NCBI GenBank assembly: GCA_036010965.1
Contig: DASCMO010000059.1
Span: 1-64,000, forward strand
Origin: GCA-2686265 sp036010965
Lineage (GTDB): Bacteria > Planctomycetota > UBA1135 > GCA-002686595
Length of the DNA: 64,000 bases
Direction of reading: 5' to 3'
The notes under the pieces are model-generated. The model was not told the origin of the DNA, ran no database searches, and was given only the letters and a program-made list of their open reading frames with translations. The number at the start of each line of letters is the position of its first letter. The first letter of the stretch is position 1. Position numbers and translations under genes: made by a program. Shown here in pieces: positions 8,924-16,246 of the stretch.

Positions 8924-10171
8924 ATGGCCACTTTCTCCCGCGAATCCTTCCAGCTCAATGGGCGCTTGTACGCTCCGCCCGACCGTCCGCTGGTGGTCGT
9001 CTGCATCGACGGCTGCGCCGACGAGTACATTGACGCGGCCATGGCGCTCGGGCGCGTCCCTGCCATGCAGGGTATGGCGCGGGAGGGCTTCAGGGGGATG
9101 TGCCGAGGGGCGCTGCCCGCCTTCACCAACACCAACAACGCCTCGATCGTCACTGGCGCTCCGCCGTCGGTGCACGGCATCTCGGGCAACTTCTTCCTCG
9201 ATCCCGAGACCGGGGAAGAGGTGATGATGAACCGGGCCGAGTACCTGCGCTCGGGGACGCTCCTGGCGGAGGCGGCGCGTGCGGGGCGCAAGGTGGCGGT
9301 GGTCACCTCGAAGGACAAGCTGCGCAACATCCTCTCCCACGAGCTCGAGGGCATCGCCTTTTCGGCCGAGAAGGCCGTCGAGGCCACCGCTTTGGAGAAC
9401 GGTATCGCTGACGTGGAGGAGCTTGTGGGGCGTCCGGCGCCGACCATCTACAGCGCCGAGGCGAGCACCTTTGTTCTGGCTGCCGGCGTGGCGCTCATCG
9501 AACGGGAGATGGCCGACTTCCTCTACCTGTCCCTGACCGACTACATCCAGCACAAGCACGACCCCGCCGACCCAGTGGCCGTGGACTTCTACGCCGATAT
9601 GGATCGCGAGCTCGGTCGCATGATGGAGCTGGGTGCGGTGGTCGGCATCACAGCCGATCACGGAATGAACGCGAAGCAGCAGGCCGACGGCACTCCCAAC
9701 GTCATCTTCCTCGAGGATCGGCTGGCGGGGGAGTTCGGAGAAGGGGTGCGCGTCATCCTGCCCATCACAGACCCCTACGTGACCCACCACGGTGCCCTCG
9801 GCTCCTTCGCGGTCGTGCACCTTGACGATCCCGGCCTGTTGGATGCCGTGCGCGATCACCTGATGGGCGTCAAGGGAATCACGGAGGTGTACGACCGCGC
9901 TCGCGCGGCCAGCCTGCTCGAGCTCCCCGCGGATCGAATCGGCGACCTGGTCGTCCTCTCTGGGCGTGACGTGGTCATTGGCCGCCGCGCCGAAGGCCAC
10001 GACCTCTCCGAGGTCGCACAGGGCCTGCGCTCCCACGGTGGCCGCTACGAGGAGATGGTGCCCCTGATCGTCTCGCAACCTCTCTCCGAGGCCGGTGAGC
10101 GCCTCGCCCGCGGCGACCTTCGCAACTTCGACGTCTTCGACCTGACGGTCAACGCGCAGGAGAGCGCCTGA
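8924..10171 (+). CDS. phnA: Phosphonoacetate hydrolase
   Basis: A 415-residue alkaline-phosphatase-superfamily enzyme that cleaves the C-P bond of phosphonoacetate to acetate and phosphate using two zinc ions. The family's metal and nucleophile residues are all in place: Asp29 (CIDG), the nucleophile Thr68 (PAFTNTNN), Asp206/His210 (LTDYIQHKH), Asp245-His246 (TADHGMN) and His371 (RSHGGRYEE). The length is normal. It is the last step of the 2-aminoethylphosphonate route whose first two enzymes (PhnW, PhnY) lie on the opposite strand just downstream. The 3' end overlaps the convergent PhnZ-like gene by 23 bases. There is no signal peptide, so it is cytoplasmic. Transcription probably starts close to the ATG (TAGGAT nine bases upstream). 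Confidence 0.95.
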   Translation: MATFSRESFQLNGRLYAPPDRPLVVVCIDGCADEYIDAAMALGRVPAMQGMAREGFRGMCRGALPAFTNTNNASIVTGAPPSVHGISGNFFLDPETGEEVMMNRAEYLRSGTLLAEAARAGRKVAVVTSKDKLRNILSHELEGIAFSAEKAVEATALENGIADVEELVGRPAPTIYSAEASTFVLAAGVALIEREMADFLYLSLTDYIQHKHDPADPVAVDFYADMDRELGRMMELGAVVGITADHGMNAKQQADGTPNVIFLEDRLAGEFGEGVRVILPITDPYVTHHGALGSFAVVHLDDPGLLDAVRDHLMGVKGITEVYDRARAASLLELPADRIGDLVVLSGRDVVIGRRAEGHDLSEVAQGLRSHGGRYEEMVPLIVSQPLSEAGERLARGDLRNFDVFDLTVNAQESA

Positions 10172-10733
10172 ACGAGCTCGCGAGGGCCCAGAGCAGGGGC
10201 TCGTGCTCGGTGAGGGTCGCGGTCTTTGCGCCGGGGACCTTCGCGGCGTCGTCCCAGCGACGCAGTTCGAGCGCCTGCGAGGCGCCGGCAAGGTCGGGGA
10301 ACGCGGCCGCGTCGGCATCGTTCATCGGGCCACCCTGGAGCGCGAGGCTCTGCTGCGAGGTAGGCGAGAGCCCCTCGCTGTAGCCCGCATTCGTCGCACA
10401 CAGGAAGCGCTTGGCGTCCACGTGGAGGCGAATGGGATCCACGACCTCGGGGCTGAACAGGGTCCCGAGCCAGTGGGCGGCGAGGTCCTCGTGGCTGTCG
10501 TCGATGCCGCGGTCGGTGAAGTCCTCGCCCTCCTCGGCGAGCATGTGGCCGACGTCGTGCAGGAGGGCGGCGGCCACCTGCGGGTCGCTCGCCCCAGCGC
10601 GGAGAGCCATCTGTGCCGCCTGCAGTGAGTGGGAAGTCAGGGAGACCTCCTCACCGTAGTACTGCCGGGCCCCCCGCAGCTCGAACAGGGCGAGGAGCTC
10701 CTCGACGGAGCGAAGCTCGCCGGCGACGCTCAC
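10149..10733 (-). CDS. PhnZ-like HD-domain phosphonate oxygenase
   Basis: A 194-residue HD-domain protein of the phosphonate-degradation-associated type. It starts at GTG 10733, in GTGA overlap with the phnW stop. A longer frame upstream lies over phnW and is spurious. Motifs match the mixed-valent diiron oxygenase PhnZ from memory: Tyr25 and Glu28 (lid residues), His35, His59-Asp60 (LLHDVGH), His81 (DDSHED), His104 and Lys108 (RLHVDAKRF), with a later Asp in RRWDDAAK. PhnZ and TmpB oxidatively cleave 1-hydroxy-2-aminoethylphosphonates to phosphate and an amino acid. No PhnY*-type 2-oxoglutarate hydroxylase, which would make that substrate, is present in the window. It may therefore use another hydroxyphosphonate or clear a side product. 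Coupled to phnW. Confidence 0.85.
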   Translation of the reverse strand: MSVAGELRSVEELLALFELRGARQYYGEEVSLTSHSLQAAQMALRAGASDPQVAAALLHDVGHMLAEEGEDFTDRGIDDSHEDLAAHWLGTLFSPEVVDPIRLHVDAKRFLCATNAGYSEGLSPTSQQSLALQGGPMNDADAAAFPDLAGASQALELRRWDDAAKVPGAKTATLTEHEPLLWALASSFRRSPAR

Positions 10734-11863
10734 GGCTGCTCGCTCACGGGGGCGCGGAGGTCGAGCTCCATCTCCGAGAGGACGGTCTCGATGGCGCTCA
10801 GCAGGCCGCGCACGTCCTCCTCGAACAGGCGCCCGATGCTGCCGATACGGAAGCACTCGGCGTTGGAGACTTTTCCGGGGTAGATCACGAAGCCGTGGTC
10901 GTTCAGCCGGTCGTAGAACTCCTCGAAATCGAAGGCCGGCGCGGAGGGGTAGCGGAAAGAGGTGATGATGTAGCCCTGCAGCTCTTCGGGGAGGTACTCC
11001 TCGAAGCCCAGGGCGCGCATGCCCTCGACCAGGCAGGCGTGATTGTGCTGGTAGCGCGCCGCCCGCCCGCGGACGCCGCCCTCCTGGCGCAGCTCCTCGA
11101 GGGCCTGTTCGAAGGCCAGGATGACATGCGTCGGGGGCGTGAAGCGGAACTGACCGTTCTGCTCAAGGCCCCGCCACTGGGCGTGGAGGTCGAGGCTCAG
11201 ACTGCGCGCGCGGCCCTCGCAGGCCTCGAGGAGAGCGCGCCGCGCGAGGGCGAAGGAGAAGCCGGGCACGCCCTCGATGCACTTGTTGGCCGAGGAGACG
11301 AGGAAGTCGACGGCGCACTGCTCGAGGTCGATCTCCACCGCTCCGAAGGCACTCATGGAGTCGAGGATCAGCGGCTTCCCGTGCCTCCGCGCCGCGGCTC
11401 CGATCTCCGCTACCGGGTTCACCATGCCGGTGGTCGTCTCGCAGTGAACCAGGGCGACATGGGTCACTTCGGGTGTGGCGGCGAGGACTCGTTCGACCGC
11501 CTCGGGATCCGGTGGGCGGTCCTCGGGGCACTCGACGAGGACGACCGTGATGCCGTGCACCTCGGCCATGCGCGCGATCCGCGCTCCATAGGCGCCGTTG
11601 CTCACCACCAGCAGCGCGCCGTCGGCGGGAATCGCCGAGGAGACCACGGCCTCGACTCCGAAGGTCCCGCTGCCCTGGATCAGGACCGCCTCCCAGCCCC
11701 CTTCCTGCGACACCTCGGCGAGCTCTAGCAGCCCCGCGCGGATGCGGGCGACCGCGTCGATGAACGCGCTGTCCCGCGATCCGAGGTCGCGAAGCATGGC
11801 CTGCTTGACGCTCGGACTGGTCGTCAGCGGGCCGGGGGTGAAGAGCGGCTTGTCCTTCGTCAT
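10730..11863 (-). CDS. phnW: 2-aminoethylphosphonate-pyruvate aminotransferase
   Basis: A 377-residue class V PLP aminotransferase. It converts 2-aminoethylphosphonate plus pyruvate to phosphonoacetaldehyde plus alanine. The N-terminus LFTPGPLTTSPSVKQAM is typical of the family. PLP ligands include the QGSGTFGVEA phosphate loop, Asp168 in LDSMSAFG and Lys194 in SSANKCIEG, the same lysine number as in the characterised enzyme as I recall it. The C-terminus contains FVIYPGKVSNAECFRIGSIG, a PhnW hallmark. It lies 19 bases after phnY and overlaps the PhnZ-like start by four bases. First step of the pathway completed by phnY and phnA. Confidence 0.95.
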   Translation of the reverse strand: MTKDKPLFTPGPLTTSPSVKQAMLRDLGSRDSAFIDAVARIRAGLLELAEVSQEGGWEAVLIQGSGTFGVEAVVSSAIPADGALLVVSNGAYGARIARMAEVHGITVVLVECPEDRPPDPEAVERVLAATPEVTHVALVHCETTTGMVNPVAEIGAAARRHGKPLILDSMSAFGAVEIDLEQCAVDFLVSSANKCIEGVPGFSFALARRALLEACEGRARSLSLDLHAQWRGLEQNGQFRFTPPTHVILAFEQALEELRQEGGVRGRAARYQHNHACLVEGMRALGFEEYLPEELQGYIITSFRYPSAPAFDFEEFYDRLNDHGFVIYPGKVSNAECFRIGSIGRLFEEDVRGLLSAIETVLSEMELDLRAPVSEQP

Positions 11864-11882
11864 CAGCTGTGTGCCGCGTGGG

Positions 11883-13325
11883 CTACCAGGGGAGGGAGAA
11901 GGTCTTGACGTTGGTCATCGTCTTCATCGACTCGATCACGCCTTCCTTGATGCCGAGCCCCGAGTCCTTCACGCCGCCGAAGGGCGAGCGTTCGATCCGG
12001 AATCCCGGGACCTGGTTGACGTTGACCGTACCCGTGCGGATCGACCGGACGGCACGCAGGGCGGCATCGAGGTCGTTGGTGACGATGCCCGAGGAGAGGC
12101 CGTAGGCGGTGGAGTTGGCGAGCTCGATCGCGTCGTCCACATCGCGCACGGCGAGGATCGGGGCCAGGGGACCGAAGGACTCCTCGACGACCATCTCAGC
12201 CGTGCGCGGCACATCGGCGATGACCGTCGGCTCGAGCTGGGCGCCCTCGCGGCCGCCGCCGCAGAGCACCCGCGCGCCCTGGCCCACGGCTCCCTCGATC
12301 ACCCGCTCGAGTCGCAGCGCCGCGGCCTCGTCGATGACCGTCCCGACGCGCGTCTCGGGGTCGGCCGGATCGCCGCAGACGTACTCCTTCGTGCGGTCCA
12401 CGAGCCGCTCGGTGAACTCGTCGAGGATGGAATCGGCCACGAGCAGGCGCTTGACCGCCGTGCAGCGCTGGCCGGAGTTGCGATAGCAGCCCTCGGCGGC
12501 CAGGGTGACGGCCAGCTCCATGTCGGCGTCGGCGAGGATGATCAGGGGTGAGTTGCCGCCGAGTTCCAGGCAGAGTTTCTTGTAGCCCGCCGTGTGAGCG
12601 ATCTGTTTCCCGATGGCGACGCTTCCCGTGAAGCTCACCAGCTCGACGCGTTCGTCGCGGATAAGAGGCTGGACGACCTCCTCGATCGGCCCCACCACAC
12701 AGCTCAGCATCCAGCCGGGCAGGCCCGCCTCGTAGAGCAGCTCGGTGAAGCGCGCGGCCACCAGGGGCGTCTTCTCCGAAGGCTTGAGGATCGTCGGCGC
12801 ACCCGCGGCGATGGCCGGCGCGAGCTTGTGCGCCACCTGGTTGAGCGGGTGGTTGAAGGGCGTGATGGCGGCCAGGGTGCGCACGGGCTCGCGCATCGTG
12901 AAGATCCGTCGCGCTTGGCCGTGCGGTGAGATGTCACAGGCGAAGGCCTGTCCGTCGTCCTCCAGGGCCGCGATGGCGGCGAACTGCAGGACGTCCTGGG
13001 AGCGTCCGACCTCGTAGCGCGTCTCGCGAACACACAGGCCTGTTTCCGAGAGGATCAGGTTGGCGAACTCCTCCGCCCGTTCACCGAGCAGTTGGCGGGC
13101 TCGCTCGAGGATCTCGTGACGCTCGTGACGCGAGAGCGCCTCGCCGCCCTGCCAGGCAGCGTCGATCGCGTCCTCGAGTTCCGCGGGACCGATGAGGGCG
13201 ACGGAGCCCGTGACCTCGCCGGTGTAGGGGTAGCGGACCTCAAGAGTCTCCGCGGTGTTCACCTTTCGGCCGGCAATCAGCGCGGGGAGCTTGAGGCCTT
13301 GCAGGGTCGAAGCGCCAGGGGTCAT
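11883..13325 (-). CDS. phnY: Phosphonoacetaldehyde dehydrogenase
   Basis: A 480-residue aldehyde dehydrogenase that oxidises phosphonoacetaldehyde to phosphonoacetate with NAD+. Start is the ATG at 13325 (MTPGASTLQG), 13 bases after the sulfatase stop. Residues in place: ITPFNHPLNQVAHKL with His159, the general base Glu254 (LELGGNSP) and nucleophile Cys288 (NSGQRCTAVKR). The C-terminus TNVKTFSLPW is, as I recall it, characteristic of PhnY rather than of generic aldehyde dehydrogenases. Position between phnW and the phosphonate-associated sulfatase/alcohol dehydrogenase supports the assignment. Cytoplasmic. Confident in function; the exact substrate is supported mainly by context plus the tail. 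Confidence 0.92.
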   Translation of the reverse strand: MTPGASTLQGLKLPALIAGRKVNTAETLEVRYPYTGEVTGSVALIGPAELEDAIDAAWQGGEALSRHERHEILERARQLLGERAEEFANLILSETGLCVRETRYEVGRSQDVLQFAAIAALEDDGQAFACDISPHGQARRIFTMREPVRTLAAITPFNHPLNQVAHKLAPAIAAGAPTILKPSEKTPLVAARFTELLYEAGLPGWMLSCVVGPIEEVVQPLIRDERVELVSFTGSVAIGKQIAHTAGYKKLCLELGGNSPLIILADADMELAVTLAAEGCYRNSGQRCTAVKRLLVADSILDEFTERLVDRTKEYVCGDPADPETRVGTVIDEAAALRLERVIEGAVGQGARVLCGGGREGAQLEPTVIADVPRTAEMVVEESFGPLAPILAVRDVDDAIELANSTAYGLSSGIVTNDLDAALRAVRSIRTGTVNVNQVPGFRIERSPFGGVKDSGLGIKEGVIESMKTMTNVKTFSLPW

Positions 13326-13338
13326 GCTGCGTTCATTC

Positions 13339-15126
13339 TCAGGGGTCGGTGTCGGCTGCCTGGAAGTGCACATCCATCTGGTGCGGGCCAACGGTCTTCC
13401 CATTGTAGGTCAGGCGCCCCTGGAGGCGAGTGGGCCCGCGCGACAAGGGGATGTCCTCGAGAGTGCAGTTCTGCGCGCCGGGTGCCAACTCGGCGCGTCG
13501 GCTCTCTCCGGCGACGCCGAGCTCTGCGACCCCAGGCTCGTCGCGCCCCGAAAACCTCATCTCCACCGTGTAGAGCCCGTCGCGGGCGATCTGGACCTCC
13601 CAGTACCCCAGGGCGTCGCTCCCCCAGCCGTTGCCCTGACCGGCTCGGCGCCAGTCCTGGCGGGTGAGGACGACCGGATCCTCATGCTCGCTGCCGATGT
13701 GGATGCGAGGCGGATCGTAGTTCCGCTCGCGGGTGCTCCCCACGTCGTCGAACCACCGATCGTAGTCGTGTTTGAGCTGCGCCACGACCTCGGGGTGCAC
13801 ATCGGCCACGTCGTGCAGTTCGAGAGGATCGGCGAGCATGTCGTAGAGCTCGAAGCGTGGCTCTTGAGACGGCGTCTCGCGTCCGAAACCGCTGGCGTTC
13901 AGGAGCTTCCAGCGCTGGGAGCGCGCCAGGAAGTTGTGGTAGCGCACGGGCGCGTCGCCGCGGTGGGCCTGGATCACGAGCGTGCGGTCCTCCTCGTCAG
14001 TCGCCGAACCCTCCAGGTGCGGGAGGAAGCTGCGCCCGTCGATCCGCAGACCCTCGGGGGCGGTGACGGCGCAGGCGTCGAGGATCGTCGGCAGCACGTC
14101 GATGTGGGCAGCAACGTTATCTGCACGCCGTCCCGCGGCGAGCCGGGCCGGCCAGCGGGCGAACAGGGGTGAGCGGACGCCGCCCTCGTACACACTGCTC
14201 TTGTTTCCGCGCATGCCCGCCACGTAGCGTCGCTCGTTGGGGCCGTTGTCCACCATGAACAGGACCAGCGTGTTCTCGGCCAGCCCCAACTCGTCCAGGT
14301 GCGCGAGCAACCTCCCTACGTTCGAATCGATGTTCGTGATCATCGCGAAGATGCGTGCGCGATGGTCCACGTTGTTGGATTGGGGCAGGGGATGACCGGC
14401 AAGCTGCGGCGCGGCGGCGTTCGTCAGGTCCGTCTCCAGGTATTCCCGGTAGAGTTCCTTGGGAACGTCGTGGAAGGGGCCGTGGGGTGCGTTGGGCGCG
14501 ATGTACGCAAAGAACGGCCGACCGGAGTCATGGGTGGTCTCGAGCCACTCCATGGCCGCGTCGAAGTACACGTCCGTGCAATAGCCTTCGGTCTGCACCT
14601 GTCGTCCGTTCTCGAACAGGACGGCGTCGGTGTACTTGCGCGCGCCCTCGGGCGGATCGGAGGGCTGGCCGATTCCGCCGCCGCGGTGCACCAGCGCCTG
14701 CTCGAAGCCCTGATCCATTGGGCGCAGCGGGTAGTTGTCGCCCAGGTGCCACTTGCCGAAGATCCCCGTCGCCCAACCGGCGTCGCGCAGGAGCTCGGCG
14801 ATCGTGACCTCTTCGGGCTCCATCATCGCCCGCCCGATGTAGGTGTCGATGGCGCGCGTGCGGTAGTTGTAGCGCCCCGTCATCAGCGAGGCGCGCGTCG
14901 GTGCGCACACCGGGCTGACGTAGAAGGTCGTCATCCACGCGCTCTCCGCCGCCATCGCATCGAGGAAGGGCGTGCGGATCTGCGGGTTGCCCATGACGCC
15001 GAGGTCTCCGTAGCCCTGATCGTCGGTCATGATCAGGATCACGTTGGGGCTCTCGGGCGCGGCGTCGCCGGTCAATCCCGCGCAGCCGGCCAGCAGCAGG
15101 CTCACCAGTTCGAGTCTCTTCATCAT
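13339..15126 (-). CDS. Lipoprotein arylsulfatase (S1 family) in the phosphonate operon
   Basis: A 595-residue sulfatase with a lipoprotein signal (LLLAGC, Cys15), so it is anchored outside the cytoplasm. Start is the ATG at 15126, overlapping the stop of the alcohol dehydrogenase as ATGA; the following ATG at 15123 is equally possible. The metal Asp pair is in IMTDDQGYGD, and the formylglycine motif VCAPTRASLMTGRY is of the Cys type, needing a maturase not seen here. GIFGKWHLG and the late FMVDNGPNE metal site follow. The last ~110 residues form a beta-sandwich-like tail. Such enzymes release sulfate from glycans or lipids. Its place inside a phosphonate operon is odd. It might expose or release phosphonate-bearing glycans, which is speculation. 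Confidence 0.9.
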   Translation of the reverse strand: MMKRLELVSLLLAGCAGLTGDAAPESPNVILIMTDDQGYGDLGVMGNPQIRTPFLDAMAAESAWMTTFYVSPVCAPTRASLMTGRYNYRTRAIDTYIGRAMMEPEEVTIAELLRDAGWATGIFGKWHLGDNYPLRPMDQGFEQALVHRGGGIGQPSDPPEGARKYTDAVLFENGRQVQTEGYCTDVYFDAAMEWLETTHDSGRPFFAYIAPNAPHGPFHDVPKELYREYLETDLTNAAAPQLAGHPLPQSNNVDHRARIFAMITNIDSNVGRLLAHLDELGLAENTLVLFMVDNGPNERRYVAGMRGNKSSVYEGGVRSPLFARWPARLAAGRRADNVAAHIDVLPTILDACAVTAPEGLRIDGRSFLPHLEGSATDEEDRTLVIQAHRGDAPVRYHNFLARSQRWKLLNASGFGRETPSQEPRFELYDMLADPLELHDVADVHPEVVAQLKHDYDRWFDDVGSTRERNYDPPRIHIGSEHEDPVVLTRQDWRRAGQGNGWGSDALGYWEVQIARDGLYTVEMRFSGRDEPGVAELGVAGESRRAELAPGAQNCTLEDIPLSRGPTRLQGRLTYNGKTVGPHQMDVHFQAADTDP

Positions 15127-16220
15127 GTTTCCATCCTCAGTGCCAGTCGCAGCGGTCCCTGCGCACCGGCACGCTCCAGCGCGTCTTGGGCTTCCGCGAG
15201 GGGATAGATGCCCTCGACGAGGTCTTCGAAGGGATGGTCGGCGCCCTGTTCGCTGAGGAAGGACAGGGCGACATCCAGATCCCGGTGCGTGTAGTTGTGC
15301 ACGCCCCGTACCGTCCAGAGGTTGCGGACGAGGCGTTCGGGAGTGAGGTGCATGGGCGGGGAGGGCGTGACGGTTCCGGCCCAAAGATAGGTGCCGCCGA
15401 TCCGCAGGCAGTCGAAGCCGGCCTCGATCGCCGCCGGGGAGCCGCTCAACTCGAAGATCACGTCCGCGCCGCGCCCCGCCGACAGGTCTCGGACTTCACG
15501 CGCCAGTTCTTGGGCGCCGAGGGCCGCGTCGATGGTGTCGGTCGCGCCGAAGGCCGTGGCGCGTGCCAGACGGCCGCTCTGCACGTCGCTGACGATGATG
15601 CGTGCGGCGCCGAGCGAGCGGGCCATCGCCGCGGCCGTCAGGCCCAGCATGCCGGCTCCCTGGATCAGCACGATGCGGTCTGTCAGCGCCGGGACACACC
15701 GCACGGCGGCGGCCACGGTGGCCGTTGCGCAGTTCACGGGGCAGGCGACCTCATCGGAAAGGTGATCGGGAACCGTCAAGATTCCCGTGCCCACGGAGAG
15801 GTGGCAGTGTTCGGCCATTCCACCGCTCAGGGCGTGGCCCGGCGCGATGCGTTCGTGGCCGTACTTGAAGAGATCCTCGCACTTCTGCGTCAGGCCCTCC
15901 CCGCAGGAGAAACACTCCCCACAGGAAGCGGCGATGGTCCAGGTCACGCGATCACCGATCGAGAGGGCGCGCCCACGCAGGTCCATGAGCTGCTCTCCGG
16001 GGGGCAGGGCTGCGATCCGGCCGATGATCTCGTGGCCGAGGATCGTTGGGCAGGGTGCGGAGCGCCGCCCGGAGTAGGTGTGCAGGTCGCTCCCGCAGAT
16101 CGTGCACAGACTGACCTGCACAAGCGCTTCGCCCGCGCGGAGCTCGGGGAGCGGGAACTCCTCAAGCGTCATGGGCTCACCTGGCCCGTGAAACACCGCT
16201 GATCGGGAAGAGCGACTCAC
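15123..16220 (-). CDS. Zinc-dependent alcohol dehydrogenase, phosphonate-catabolism-associated type
   Basis: A 365-residue medium-chain dehydrogenase. Catalytic zinc ligands are Cys in TICGSDLHT and GHEI; the structural-zinc cysteines are in SCGECFSCGEGLTQKC. The Rossmann motif is GAGMLGLTAAAMA. The segment CTICGSDLHTYSGRRSA resembles the clade annotated as 'putative phosphonate catabolism associated alcohol dehydrogenase' (TIGR03366, from memory), and its operon partners agree. The reaction is unproven; it may interconvert a hydroxyalkylphosphonate and phosphonoacetaldehyde-like aldehyde. It overlaps the sulfatase start by four bases and follows the M1 peptidase by 26 bases. Confidence 0.88.
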   Translation of the reverse strand: MSRSSRSAVFHGPGEPMTLEEFPLPELRAGEALVQVSLCTICGSDLHTYSGRRSAPCPTILGHEIIGRIAALPPGEQLMDLRGRALSIGDRVTWTIAASCGECFSCGEGLTQKCEDLFKYGHERIAPGHALSGGMAEHCHLSVGTGILTVPDHLSDEVACPVNCATATVAAAVRCVPALTDRIVLIQGAGMLGLTAAAMARSLGAARIIVSDVQSGRLARATAFGATDTIDAALGAQELAREVRDLSAGRGADVIFELSGSPAAIEAGFDCLRIGGTYLWAGTVTPSPPMHLTPERLVRNLWTVRGVHNYTHRDLDVALSFLSEQGADHPFEDLVEGIYPLAEAQDALERAGAQGPLRLALRMET

Positions 16221-16246
16221 GGGGGAGAGTCTACTCGCGCCGCAGG

